Shown here piece after piece: positions 39,854 to 48,554 of a DNA stretch of 64,000 nt. Below the pieces are notes generated by a model that was not told where the DNA came from, searched no databases, and saw only the letters and a program-made list of their open reading frames with translations. Every line of letters starts with the position of its first letter. Position 1 is the stretch's first letter. The stretch spans positions 124,001 to 188,000 of the forward strand of contig NZ_JAJOZS010000001.1 of assembly GCF_021168555.1 (NCBI RefSeq), in the 5' to 3' direction. A program made the translations under genes and the position numbers. This DNA comes from Stenotrophomonas sp. MMGLT7. Lineage in GTDB: Bacteria > Pseudomonadota > Gammaproteobacteria > Xanthomonadales > Xanthomonadaceae.

Positions 39854-41314
39854 TCAGTACTTGATGCAGGCCAATAGCGCGTAGTTCACCGGGCGGGTCT
39901 CGGTGCCGCCTGTTGCGCTGGTGTCGAACGTGTGGCTGTGCGCGCCATCGGTCGAGGTCTGCCACCCGTAGTTGTCGTAGTCGATGCCTCCCCTGCTGCC
40001 GGCGTTGCGATTGCCGGGGCGATGGGCGCTGGTGCCGAAGGGGGCTGCGGCGACGTACTTGGCCTCCTCGCCGTAGCTCGAATCGTGGCTGTGCGCACCG
40101 GCACTCGATGTCGCGCCGCTATGGCTGTGCGAGCGGATCTCGTCGCCCTGGCGCGCGCCCAGCGCCCGGGCCGGATCCAGGCCGCGGCCGTCGTCCAGGA
40201 AGCGCGGGAAGGCGCCGCGCAGGTCAGGCAGGAAGAACGATCCGGCGGCCGGCGCGGAACCCTGCGGCGTCCAGGCGTCGCCGATGGCCGCGTACAGGTC
40301 GGGATAGGCGGTCTTGGCCACTTGCGCGCCGTTGCACTTCAGCCAGCCGGTCGGCGCATTGGCGCCACCGAACATGCCGATCATGCCGGCGGGCGCCATC
40401 TGCCGGGTCTCGGCGCGGCTGAAAATGCCCAGGTTCTGGCGAGCGGCGCCCTTGTCCGGCACGTCGGCCAGGTTGGCGCTGCGCTCCAGCGGGTTCGGCA
40501 GGTTACCGGCGGGTTCGTTCTGCGCGGCGATCAGCCGGGTGCCGGCGGCGTAGGCCTGGCCGAGGATGAGGCGCGTGGGCAGGTCTTCGTCGGGCTGCCA
40601 CTCGTCAGCGGCGGTGCCGCGGGCGATACGTTCGCCGTCGATGTAGACCGCCAGGCCCAGCACCGTCGTCGTGGTCAGGTCCACCACGGTCTGCCCGGCG
40701 GCCAGGGTCTGCCGTTCCTCGATCGCGCTGACCAGCACGTTCACCTCGCCGGCATCACCCCACTCGATGTCGCCATCGGCGTTGCTGCGCTTGCGCGCCA
40801 CCTGCCCGGTGGTGCCGCCCGGCAGCACCACCTCGGCGGTCACCGAGTTCAGTACCCACGCGCGCGAGGCGACCACCGTGTTCGGATCAAGCTGCACCGT
40901 GACGTTGCCCGCGTTGGCGACGGCGAACGCCATGCGATAGATGCCATCGCCGATGGCGCCCTCACTGGCCAGCGGCTGGTAGCTGTCCGGGGTGTTGGCG
41001 AGGGCGAACAGGCCGCCATCCGCGTCGAAGATGCCGATCTCGCGGATGACGAAGCCGCCGGCGCTGGCCGGCACGATGCCCTCGGCGTAGTACAGCAGCG
41101 GGTCTTCCGGATCCTGGTACACGCGATTGATCGACGTGCGGAACCGCTCGCGCACCAGACCGGTGGCGACATCGTCGAAATCCTCGGGATCGATCGGGTT
41201 GCCGTTGCCATCGCCGAAGGCCATCTCGGCAATTGCGACCGACGCGCCGCCCAGGCGGGCGGCGTTGAGGCGTTGCAGGCCGTAGCGGGTGTGGAGGGTG
41301 CGGTAGGTGGCCAT
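39854..41314 (-). CDS. H: Tail fibre, H-type N-terminus and collar C-terminus
   Basis: A 486-residue protein. Residues 1-150 are the phage tail-collar fibre domain (LHTRYGLQRLNAARLGGASV, then GFVIREIGIFDADGGLFALA) that attaches to gpI. The C-terminus holds a tail-collar domain (MIGMFGGANAPTGWLKCNGA, SFFLPDLRGAFPRFLDDGRG) with several His (SHSHSG, AHSHDS). Recognises the host surface. Its start is two bases beyond the stop of the esterase fibre gene. Confidence 0.85.
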   Translation of the reverse strand: MATYRTLHTRYGLQRLNAARLGGASVAIAEMAFGDGNGNPIDPEDFDDVATGLVRERFRTSINRVYQDPEDPLLYYAEGIVPASAGGFVIREIGIFDADGGLFALANTPDSYQPLASEGAIGDGIYRMAFAVANAGNVTVQLDPNTVVASRAWVLNSVTAEVVLPGGTTGQVARKRSNADGDIEWGDAGEVNVLVSAIEERQTLAAGQTVVDLTTTTVLGLAVYIDGERIARGTAADEWQPDEDLPTRLILGQAYAAGTRLIAAQNEPAGNLPNPLERSANLADVPDKGAARQNLGIFSRAETRQMAPAGMIGMFGGANAPTGWLKCNGAQVAKTAYPDLYAAIGDAWTPQGSAPAAGSFFLPDLRGAFPRFLDDGRGLDPARALGARQGDEIRSHSHSGATSSAGAHSHDSSYGEEAKYVAAAPFGTSAHRPGNRNAGSRGGIDYDNYGWQTSTDGAHSHTFDTSATGGTETRPVNYALLACIKY

Positions 41315-41316
41315 TG

Positions 41317-43509
41317 TCAATCCTCAACCCCCAACGGACGTACGCCGAGCGCACACCCAAAGGCAGCGTTGCCCGCAAGGGTGCCAATCTCTTCATAAGC
41401 CTGAATCATGTAATGAAATGTATCCATCATCAGCCCTCGTGCAGCAAAATACTTAGCACCGGTGTGAATGAGGAACACCCCATTTTCTGTTAGGGCAAGG
41501 CTGTTCTGCGCTGCACGGATTGCTGCATATTCTGCCGTGTCCCCGGTATCTTTCGTGCCGATCCTAGTCATAAGGAACGGCGTCTTCGTGCCAATCACGG
41601 AATCAACGCGACCTTTGAGATTTTTAAATAGGGAAATGTAGTTCTCGGCACTAACAGCATTGTCGGCATCGGTTTCCCCCTGCTGCATATAAACACAGCA
41701 ACCGATGATGGGTAGATTCAATGCGGCAGCCCGGGCAAGAGCGTTCGCAAGATCGGTTTGAGCCTGCGTCCAGCTCCTACCAGCACTTGCCCAGCTGGAT
41801 ACCAGCGAACTTCCCCCTTCGGCACTATTGACGATGATCGTGCCAATTCTGCTACTCGACAGCCGGCGGATTTCACCGGCAAACGCCGGACCCCATGAGC
41901 CCCGTCCCCCACCAGAAACCGCAGTCGAATCATTGCCAGTTGGATCTGCGAGCAGCTCTAAACTCGTTGTGCTGCGTACATACTTGTAGGCCTGCCCCGG
42001 ATTGAATTCGATTGAAGATTTATCAATCGCGCGACCAGAGGTATTCGACTGGCCGATAGCCCACACAAGGATATAGCCAGTAATTTCTTTAAGATCACCT
42101 GAGGTCTTCGAATCAGACGTGCCAACGACACTCCGAACAATGTCCGGTAAAGTTGAATCCCTGTCGAGTTTGACGAAATCAAATCCGATCTGGAGCGTGA
42201 CGGCACCATTGCCGGGAGGAGAGGCATCGGTAAAAGAAACCGGATCGGAAGCGTTACTGCCGGAGTCGTAATAGCCGTTCGCGGGGTCACGTTCGGGGTC
42301 GGTGCCATCATTGACGTGACGCAAAATGCCACTCGGACTGTAGAAGCCGATGTACTGCCCTGCTTCGACAGGAAAATACTCAGGCACCGGAATTTCGTTG
42401 AGACCAGAAACCAGCGCAATCGTGATCGACGCGCCCACCCGGGTAAAAACATCACCATTCTTGTTGAAACGATGCACCTTCATCTCGCCAGCAGCGCTCG
42501 CGTAGACGCGAATCGCAGTAAGTACCCCATCCGAAGATAACGGTACCGAGAGAACCCAAGTCCGAATTGGGTTTTGAGTAGTACCAACAGTCGGCTCCAA
42601 TTGCTTCCCAATCGTCTGGCTGCCGCTGATAGCGAGATTTACCGCGATGTTTTTAGCAGCCAGAAGAACATCTCCACTGATGAAATCAAAGCCGACCTGG
42701 AGCGTGACGGTACCATTGCCGGGAGGAGAGGCATCGGTAAAAGAAACCGGATCGGAAGCGTTACTGCCGGAGTCGTAATAGCCGTTCGCGGGGTCACGTT
42801 CGGGGTCGGTGCCATCATTGACGTGACGCAAAATGCCACTCGGACTGTAGAAGCCGATGTACTGCCCTGCTTCGACAGGAAAATACTCAGGCACCGGAAT
42901 TTCGTTGAGACCAGAAACCAGCGCAATCGTGATCGACGCGCCCACCCGGGTAAAAACATCACCATTCTTGTTGAAACGATGCACCTTCATCTCGCCAGCA
43001 GCGCTCGCGTAGACGCGAATCGCAGTAAGTACCCCATCCGAAGATAACGGTACCGAGAGAACCCAAGTCCGAATTGGGTTTTGAGTAGTACCAACAGTCG
43101 GCTCCAATTGCTTCCCAATCGTCTGGCTGCCGCTTATTTCCTTCAGTTGAGCCAAATCCTCGCTTATCGACGCCAAACTATAGGACCTCACCCACTTCCA
43201 TCCTGCCGGCGCCGCACTCCACACGTAACTGCCGCTATTCGGTGTAGCTTCCGAAAATGTCACTGGATCAGTGTGCGTTCCGGCATCACTCCATACCTGC
43301 GCTCCCTTGCCGACTTCGCCAACGACATCGTTCAATTCCGCCCACGTCTCAAATGTAAAGTCGGCATGCGCCAAGCTGCCTATGGCATTGGCGTAGCTTT
43401 TCACCAGCCCGCCCTTGGTCTGCACGATATCCGCAGGGCCGCCATGCACGATCCGGTGCGCAAGATCGCTGTCGGCAATGAACTGATCGACTTTGTTGTT
43501 CAGGGTCAT
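41317..43509 (-). CDS. Tail fibre/spike with duplicated domain and SGNH esterase
   Basis: A 730-residue protein. N-terminal 120 residues attach to the tail. Two nearly identical 169-residue repeats (ISGSQTIGKQLEPTVGTTQN at each start) look like beta-sandwich carbohydrate-binding domains. The C-terminal 250 residues are an SGNH/SASA-type esterase: WAIGQSN (Ser), MQQGETD, and DTFHYM (Asp-x-x-His). Probably removes acetyl groups from a surface glycan. AT-richer than its neighbours. Confidence 0.8.
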   Translation of the reverse strand: MTLNNKVDQFIADSDLAHRIVHGGPADIVQTKGGLVKSYANAIGSLAHADFTFETWAELNDVVGEVGKGAQVWSDAGTHTDPVTFSEATPNSGSYVWSAAPAGWKWVRSYSLASISEDLAQLKEISGSQTIGKQLEPTVGTTQNPIRTWVLSVPLSSDGVLTAIRVYASAAGEMKVHRFNKNGDVFTRVGASITIALVSGLNEIPVPEYFPVEAGQYIGFYSPSGILRHVNDGTDPERDPANGYYDSGSNASDPVSFTDASPPGNGTVTLQVGFDFISGDVLLAAKNIAVNLAISGSQTIGKQLEPTVGTTQNPIRTWVLSVPLSSDGVLTAIRVYASAAGEMKVHRFNKNGDVFTRVGASITIALVSGLNEIPVPEYFPVEAGQYIGFYSPSGILRHVNDGTDPERDPANGYYDSGSNASDPVSFTDASPPGNGAVTLQIGFDFVKLDRDSTLPDIVRSVVGTSDSKTSGDLKEITGYILVWAIGQSNTSGRAIDKSSIEFNPGQAYKYVRSTTSLELLADPTGNDSTAVSGGGRGSWGPAFAGEIRRLSSSRIGTIIVNSAEGGSSLVSSWASAGRSWTQAQTDLANALARAAALNLPIIGCCVYMQQGETDADNAVSAENYISLFKNLKGRVDSVIGTKTPFLMTRIGTKDTGDTAEYAAIRAAQNSLALTENGVFLIHTGAKYFAARGLMMDTFHYMIQAYEEIGTLAGNAAFGCALGVRPLGVED
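42191..43134. repeat. 507-bp-period intragenic duplication in tail fibre
   Basis: Bases 42191-42627 and 42698-43134 are almost identical over 437 bp, offset by 507 bp (169 codons, in frame). Only a few substitutions are apparent, so the duplication is recent. Confidence 0.95.
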
Positions 43510-44159
43510 GGGGTGGCCTGTTCCTGCTGGGGCATGGTGGTGTGGATGTGGAGATGCAAGCGGTCAACGGCCGCCGCGGTTATGTCTTCGCCGTTCTCGA
43601 TGCCTTCCAGCAGCAGCGAGATGTCGGAGTAGCGCGCACGCACCTGACGGTCGTGCCCATGCGCCGTGACGCTGGCGACGGCGGCCTGCGAGTAGCTGGT
43701 CACGCCGGGCACCAGCTCGGTCAGGTGCGAGCGCAGGTTCTTGTTGGCCTCGATCGCGGCCAGCAGCCGCTGGATGTCGGTCTGGGTCAGCGGTGTGGCG
43801 ATGGAGTTGACCAGGGCGCGGAAAGTATAGGGAGCGCCCTGCGGCGACTGCCGGTGCCACTCCTCGAACTCGACCGGCACGCCGATGGCCGCGGCGGCAT
43901 CGCGCAAGGCCGCGACGGTGCCCTTGCGCCGATGGATCAGCAGCGACTGCATCACCGACCATCGCTTGACGTACGCCGGGCTGGCGGCATCCCAGGCATC
44001 GACGCTGTAGCCCCAGGCGAGCCAGGGAAGCATGGACTCCGGGCACTGCTCCGGATCGACCGTTGCGCGCACGGGCACCGGCACGTCCGACAGCCGCGCC
44101 AGCGTGTTGGCGATTGCCGTTTCCTGCGGCGTGGCGTTGGGCGGCAGCAGGCTAGGCAT
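43506..44159 (-). CDS. I: Tail protein I
   Basis: A 217-residue gpI family protein: SLLPPNATPQETAIANTLAR, then DPEQCPESMLPWLAWGYSVD, and LIHRRKGTVAALRDAAAAIG. Joins baseplate and fibre. Overlaps J by eight bases and the esterase fibre by four. Confidence 0.92.
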   Translation of the reverse strand: MPSLLPPNATPQETAIANTLARLSDVPVPVRATVDPEQCPESMLPWLAWGYSVDAWDAASPAYVKRWSVMQSLLIHRRKGTVAALRDAAAAIGVPVEFEEWHRQSPQGAPYTFRALVNSIATPLTQTDIQRLLAAIEANKNLRSHLTELVPGVTSYSQAAVASVTAHGHDRQVRARYSDISLLLEGIENGEDITAAAVDRLHLHIHTTMPQQEQATP

Positions 44160-45045
44160 CGTCGATCGACACCACGGTCAGGTGGATGCCGGTGCAGCGC
44201 GATGCCTCGCCCTCCAGGATGTCCAGGTTGGCCGCCGGCTGTTGCAGGTTGACGCGGGCCACGCCCTCCTGGTGCAGCGCCTTGTAGACCGCGGACAGGC
44301 TGACTGCCTGGCCCAAGCGGGAATTGTCGTCGGCATACGCCTGCGCGGCCTGCTGCGCGGCCGTGGACACCACGCCGGCGTCCGGCCCGGAGTAGATCAC
44401 CAGCTCGGCCCGGATCTCGTACTCGACGATCGCCGCGCTCAGGACCGTGACGTTGTCGGTGAGCGGGCGCACATCCTCGGCGTTGAGCACTGCCGCCACG
44501 CTGGCGATCAGGTCTTCGCTGGCCGCGCCGTTGCCCTCGCGCGACAGCACGTACACCGAGACATATCCCGGCTGCGGGCTGGTCGCCGCGACATCCAGCA
44601 CCCGCGCATCCGCGGCCAGGCCGTGGGAGATGTAGGCGCCTTCCGGACCGGCCACGCTGAAGCCCTCCGGTGCCATCTGGATGCGGCGGCGGAAGTCGTC
44701 GTCGCTCTCCATCGTGGCCGCGATGCCCTGGCTATTGTCGCCCGGCTCTATCTCGATGCGGGCCACGCCATAGAACGCTCCCAGGTGGTCCAGCATCGAG
44801 CCGGCGGCTGTGGCCAGCAGGACGGAGCGGATCTTGTCGTTGATCTCCTGGCGCAGCAGCATCTCGCGGTAGGTCGCTAACTGCAGGATCTTGTAGGCCG
44901 GGTCGGACTCGACCAAGGCGTCGAAGGTGGGATCGAGCGTGCGCAGCTGGGCCAGGACTTTGGCAAACAGCACCTCGAAGTCGATCTCTTCCACCGCGCT
45001 GGGCGCGGGGAGGCGGGAAAGATCGACGGCCGTGAAGCTGCTCAT
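44152..45045 (-). CDS. J: Baseplate protein J
   Basis: A 297-residue gpJ family protein: residues 15-80 read VEEIDFEVLFAKVLAQLRTL and ILQLATYREMLLRQEINDKI, and the middle contains YISHGLAADARVLDV. Forms the baseplate periphery. Start chosen at ATG 45045 because of the conserved DLSRLPAPS N-terminus. First gene of the downstream tail operon after a 60-bp gap. Confidence 0.92.
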   Translation of the reverse strand: MSSFTAVDLSRLPAPSAVEEIDFEVLFAKVLAQLRTLDPTFDALVESDPAYKILQLATYREMLLRQEINDKIRSVLLATAAGSMLDHLGAFYGVARIEIEPGDNSQGIAATMESDDDFRRRIQMAPEGFSVAGPEGAYISHGLAADARVLDVAATSPQPGYVSVYVLSREGNGAASEDLIASVAAVLNAEDVRPLTDNVTVLSAAIVEYEIRAELVIYSGPDAGVVSTAAQQAAQAYADDNSRLGQAVSLSAVYKALHQEGVARVNLQQPAANLDILEGEASRCTGIHLTVVSIDDA

Positions 45046-45111
45046 GTCGCAAGGTTCCGAGATCCCGCGCACGCGCGAAACGCGCGGCCCGTGTATCGGC
45101 TGCGCTTACAC
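45046..45111 (-). promoter_or_regulatory. Gap before J, candidate late promoter region
   Basis: The only sizeable gap in this part of the tail operon. It has a CGCGCG-AAA-CGCGCG hairpin and, at 45091-45111, the inverted repeat GTGTA-N11-TACAC, similar in form to the dyad TGT-N12-ACA bound by Ogr but one base longer. The distance to the J start is short for an Ogr promoter. Confidence 0.3.
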
Positions 45112-45558
45112 GCCGGCCAGGTGTTCCATGATCTGGTCGGCGATGCGCCGCTCGTCGGCGTCGGTGAACCCCAGCAACTGGCGGCGCTCGTAGCGCACGC
45201 GCGGGCCGCCCGGGCGCACGGCGTCCATCCGGCCCTCCTGGTGTACGCCGGCGATGCGGGCGACGCGGCCGAAGAAGCCGACGCTCACGTCGCCTGCGCT
45301 GGCGCGGATCTTGAAGTGCTTGGCCTGGCGCAGCTTCTGGAACATCTTGCGGCGCTTGATGCGGCCGTTCTTGTCGCGGACCTGCCGGCGTGCCGGATAG
45401 GCGCTGCCATCGGGCGCACGCTGCCGGCCGATGCGTTGAGCCTGTGTGCGGCGCAGCTCGCGGCCGATGGCCATGGCCAGCTGGCGCCGCTGGCTGGGCT
45501 GCAGGCGGCGCAGAAGCGGCTCCACCCACCCTTCCAGCCGGCTCAGATCGTCGCTCAT
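45106..45558 (-). CDS. S: Tail completion protein S
   Basis: A 150-residue GpS family protein with a basic centre (PDGSAYPARRQVRDKNGRIK) and FFGRVARIAGVHQEGRMD. Completes tails for joining to heads. Overlaps R by four bases. Confidence 0.9.
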   Translation of the reverse strand: MSDDLSRLEGWVEPLLRRLQPSQRRQLAMAIGRELRRTQAQRIGRQRAPDGSAYPARRQVRDKNGRIKRRKMFQKLRQAKHFKIRASAGDVSVGFFGRVARIAGVHQEGRMDAVRPGGPRVRYERRQLLGFTDADERRIADQIMEHLAGV

Positions 45559-45956
45559 GCGTGCGGCGGTTCCTCGACGTGGGTGATGACGGTATCCGGG
45601 CCGGTGCCGGCCACGGCCACGCTCTCGGTCAGCGGCAGCTTGATGTCCAGGTCCACCTTGTCGTTGGCCAGCACGTCCACCTCAAAGGTGATCTTGTCGT
45701 GGTTGCCGTAGTTCTCCAGCAGATCCACCTGATGCACGCGCACCCAGTCCAGCAGCGGCAGCATGATGCTGTCCGGGTGGCCGGCGAAGTCGGTGACGAT
45801 CAGGTTCAGCGTGTAGCGATACTCGAACGACCGGCCCGGCGCCGAGGTGCCGGCCAGGGTGCCCTGGTCGATGAACACCAGCATGCGGTCTGGATCGCGG
45901 GCCAGCTCCGGCACCGCGGCGGCAAGCGCTGCACGCAGGCTGCCGAGCTTGTTCAT
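45555..45956 (-). CDS. R: Tail completion protein R
   Basis: A 133-residue GpR family protein (MNKLGSLRAALAAAVPELAR start; LNLIVTDFAGHPDSIMLPLL in the centre). Works with S in finishing the tail. Its start overlaps the end of the spanin gene by four bases. Confidence 0.9.
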   Translation of the reverse strand: MNKLGSLRAALAAAVPELARDPDRMLVFIDQGTLAGTSAPGRSFEYRYTLNLIVTDFAGHPDSIMLPLLDWVRVHQVDLLENYGNHDKITFEVDVLANDKVDLDIKLPLTESVAVAGTGPDTVITHVEEPPHA

Positions 45957-46480
45957 GGCGTCGCCTGCGTTGCCGGGATCTCGCTGCCCACCCACTCCTG
46001 CAGGCTGGTCAGCTGCTCGCGGATGGCGTTGCAGGTTTCGTAGTTGCCGGCGACGGTGTCGGCGACGGCAGAGAGCGCAACGCCGGCGGCGGGCGCATCA
46101 GGATCTCCGGGGGGCGGTTGCGGGGCGCGGCCTGCGGCGGCGGCGTCGTGGATGCGCACGAAGCCAACAGTGACAGGGCAAGCAGCATCGGCAGCAGGCG
46201 TGACATAGACGGGGATCTCCTTGGCGATGACGCGGGCGGCCTCGCGCACGACCTGCACGCGATCCACATACTGGGTGATGATGGCCGGCTGCTGCTGAGC
46301 GGCCTGGAGCGCGGCCTGCACACCGGCCAGTTCGTTCTGCACCGCCCCCAGGTCGGCTTTGGCCTTCGTGGCAGCGGCCTGCGCCGTGGACACGCGGTGT
46401 TCCTGCCACCACGCGCCGCCGCCGATGGCGGCCAGCAGCACCAGCAGGACGATGAGGGCGATCAGGCGTGGCGATGGCAT
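45953..46480 (-). CDS. Rz-like inner membrane spanin (LysB-type)
   Basis: A 175-residue protein with an N-terminal membrane anchor (LIALIVLLVLLAAIGGGAWW), a coiled-coil periplasmic stretch (AATKAKADLGAVQNELAGVQ), two cysteines and a C-terminal helix. It begins two bases after the endolysin stop, as spanin genes do. Contains an embedded Rz1-like gene. Confidence 0.85.
   Translation of the reverse strand: MPSPRLIALIVLLVLLAAIGGGAWWQEHRVSTAQAAATKAKADLGAVQNELAGVQAALQAAQQQPAIITQYVDRVQVVREAARVIAKEIPVYVTPAADAACPVTVGFVRIHDAAAAGRAPQPPPGDPDAPAAGVALSAVADTVAGNYETCNAIREQLTSLQEWVGSEIPATQATP
46009..46206 (-). CDS. Rz1-like outer membrane spanin lipoprotein, nested
   Basis: A 65-residue protein embedded in another frame of the Rz gene. 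MSRLLPMLLALSLLASC is a signal peptide with lipobox LLASC (Cys17), and the mature part is Pro-rich (TTPPPQAAPRNRPPEIL), both hallmarks of Rz1/LysC. Links inner and outer membranes during lysis. AGGAG lies about 11 bases upstream. Confidence 0.8.
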   Translation of the reverse strand: MSRLLPMLLALSLLASCASTTPPPQAAPRNRPPEILMRPPPALRSLPSPTPSPATTKPATPSASS

Positions 46481-46482
46481 GG

Positions 46483-47130
46483 TCAGACTCCCAGCAGCTT
46501 CAGGGCGCGCTCGGTGCGCGAGATGCGGTCTTCCAGCCCTTCGGGCCGCGCCTTGCTGGTCGCGCTGCCCAGGTTCCACTTCTTGGCTACCCCGACCGTG
46601 TTGTTGTCGTCGGCCAGCGGGTTGAAGCCGTTGTCCTTCCAGAACGCCGCCGAGGCGCGTGCCCCATGGGCCGGCTGCAGCAGCAGGTCGGGATCGTCTT
46701 CCAGCGGGAGGCCGAGCAATTCGCCGACGCGGCGGTAGTTGCCGCGATGGGTGATCTGGCCAGGCGAGCGCCCACGGAACTTCCAGCCGTCGCCGCTGGC
46801 TTCGTCGCCGTTGCCGCCGCGGCCGGCGTACACCCGGCACGCCAATGCCTGCGGGTTGCAGGCGTACTTGGGCGCGATGCTGGCCGGAATGCGCCTGCCG
46901 AACACCTCCAGCAGGCGTGGCAGGCGGTAGAACAGGCTTTCCTCGACCTTGGCCAAGCCCAGGCTTTCGTGGCCGATGGTGGCGAGGAAATGCGCCTGCC
47001 GGCGGACGCTGGCGATGCCGAACTCCTGCATCGCCGCGACCAGGTGCGGCAGCCAGTACCGCGCACGCGAGTCCGGGCATTGCATGATCGCGGCCAGCAG
47101 TGCGGCGGTTAAAGGTGCAGGCATGGCCAT
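46483..47130 (-). CDS. Endolysin, GH19 chitinase-like
   Basis: A 215-residue protein (ATG 47130 overlaps the holin stop; ATG 47124 is an alternative with better spacing to AAGGA). Contains the GH19 muramidase/chitinase pattern: QAHFLATIGHESLGL (catalytic Glu), EESLFYRLPRLLEVFGRRIP, and GDGWKFRGRSPGQITHRGNY. No signal peptide, so it needs a holin to reach the wall. Confidence 0.9.
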   Translation of the reverse strand: MAMPAPLTAALLAAIMQCPDSRARYWLPHLVAAMQEFGIASVRRQAHFLATIGHESLGLAKVEESLFYRLPRLLEVFGRRIPASIAPKYACNPQALACRVYAGRGGNGDEASGDGWKFRGRSPGQITHRGNYRRVGELLGLPLEDDPDLLLQPAHGARASAAFWKDNGFNPLADDNNTVGVAKKWNLGSATSKARPEGLEDRISRTERALKLLGV

Positions 47131-47396
47131 CAGTCCTTCTTCATCATGTGGGCGACGTTGCCGCGGGCGCGGCAGGACAGCACCGCCAGCACCAGCAGCA
47201 CGCCCAGGTTCCAGGGGCTGGCGTGGGCGTGCGGGCCGACCAGCACGATGTGCAGCGCCTGCCCGCCGGTGAAGACGATCAGGATCCAGGCCAGCCATGC
47301 GGCGTGGCGGCGATGCGATGCGCCGGGGCGCGGCGTGTAGGTCAGCAGGCGCAGGCAGATGACGCTGCAGGCCAGCGCGGTCAGGAGGTTGATCAT
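47130..47396 (-). CDS. Probable second holin or antiholin, three TM
   Basis: An 88-residue protein with three hydrophobic segments (about 3-18, 32-50, 60-76) and a basic end (MMKKD). Lies between the holin and endolysin genes with overlaps at both ends. Could be a holin or an antiholin. Confidence 0.65.
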   Translation of the reverse strand: MINLLTALACSVICLRLLTYTPRPGASHRRHAAWLAWILIVFTGGQALHIVLVGPHAHASPWNLGVLLVLAVLSCRARGNVAHMMKKD

Positions 47397-47758
47397 GGCG
47401 ATCCTCCACGGTTGAAGATGCTCTTGAGCAGGCCCTTGAAATCGACCTGCTTGCACTGCTCGATCGCCGCCAGCATCACCGTGACCGCCACGCTGGACAC
47501 GATGAAGCCCACCACCCCTGTGGATCGGAAGAACCCGCGCTGGATCAGCTCGCCGGCGCCGTAGTAGCCGGCCACGATGCTGATGGCTAGGTACACGAAG
47601 CGCTGCCACAGCGGCAGGGTCTTGGCCGAGACGACGAACAGCGTGCCGCCGGCGAACGCGCCGACCAGAGCGTTGCCATCGATGCCCGGCAGCAATGCGG
47701 CCAGACCCACGCCGGTAGCCAGCGGGATGATGATGGAGGTGGAGGTGGGTTCGGTCAC
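47393..47758 (-). CDS. Phage holin
   Basis: A 121-residue protein from GTG at 47758 with hydrophobic segments at about 9-24, 28-45, 53-73 and 80-100, then a short charged tail (FKGLLKSIFNRGGSP). The position right after X corresponds to P2 gene Y (holin). Ends overlapping the next small membrane protein. Confidence 0.75.
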   Translation of the reverse strand: MTEPTSTSIIIPLATGVGLAALLPGIDGNALVGAFAGGTLFVVSAKTLPLWQRFVYLAISIVAGYYGAGELIQRGFFRSTGVVGFIVSSVAVTVMLAAIEQCKQVDFKGLLKSIFNRGGSP

Positions 47759-47760
47759 GG

Positions 47761-47973
47761 TCAGTCCCAGAGCTGTACCAGCGCCTGCTGGGCGGACGCG
47801 GTGGTGGTGGTGATGTCGGGCAGCACGACTTCGGTGCCCTGCGGCAGGAACGGCCCCTGTGCGGCAAGACTGGGGTTCAGTTCGAGGACTTGTTCGACCA
47901 CGCCGGCGGTGCTGCCGAGGTGGCGGTAGCACAGCGCATCGACGGTGTCGTGTTGCTGGGCGAGCACGCGCAT
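47761..47973 (-). CDS. X: Tail protein X
   Basis: A 70-residue LysM-like tail protein: HDTVDALCYRHLGSTAGVVE, then LELNPSLAAQGPFLPQGTEV, exactly the gpX pattern. Binds the tail in P2. One-base overlap with L. Confidence 0.92.
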   Translation of the reverse strand: MRVLAQQHDTVDALCYRHLGSTAGVVEQVLELNPSLAAQGPFLPQGTEVVLPDITTTTASAQQALVQLWD

Positions 47974-48437
47974 CAGATGAGGTCCACGGTGACGCGGCCG
48001 AGGCCGAGGAAATCGCGGATCGCCCAGCGCTGGTTGCGGCGCAGTTCGTCGATCGACGGGGTCAGGTCGTCGGAGCGCTGGTTGGCGCTGTCGGTGGCGT
48101 CGTAGCTGCGGTAGTTCTCGGCGATCTCGGCGGCCGCGCAACAGGCCAGGGCGCGCCGGTACAGGAGCACCAGCCGCGAGGCGCCGTTGATCTGCAGCGC
48201 GGGCACGTCGGCCAGGGCGGCGTGGCCGGCCTCGACCTGCTGCGCCTTCCAGGCATCCAGCTCGCGGTTCACGGACAGGATCGCCGCTTCCAGCACGGCG
48301 ACGAAGCGCGGATCGCTGACCGCCCCTTCGATGCGCATCTGCGTGCGCACGTCGGCGGGGTTCACGTCCGGCCAGAAGCCATCGTTGCCGATGGTCTGGG
48401 GTGCCGCGGTGCTGCCGTTGGCGATGAATCCGCTCAA
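47973..48437 (-). CDS. L: Head completion protein L
   Basis: A 154-residue GpL family protein (NDGFWPDVNPADVRTQMRIE motif). The probable start is TTG at 48437, with GGAGAA six bases upstream, giving MSGFIANGS. TTG starts are uncommon, but no ATG fits the conserved N-terminus. Completes heads before tail joining. Confidence 0.88.
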   Translation of the reverse strand: MSGFIANGSTAAPQTIGNDGFWPDVNPADVRTQMRIEGAVSDPRFVAVLEAAILSVNRELDAWKAQQVEAGHAALADVPALQINGASRLVLLYRRALACCAAAEIAENYRSYDATDSANQRSDDLTPSIDELRRNQRWAIRDFLGLGRVTVDLI

Positions 48438-48554
48438 GTCCGCTTCTCCGGTCCGCCAAGTCGCCGGTGACCGGTGCCGCACGCGCAAGGGAGAGAGTCC
48501 TGCGGATTGGCACCGGGCCGGCGGGGTCGCGGGCTACGCTCGATGTGGCCGGGG

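Noticed and set aside
42316-43047. Two similar plus-strand open frames in the fibre gene
   Set aside because: Their similarity only reflects the fibre gene duplication; they are antisense to it.
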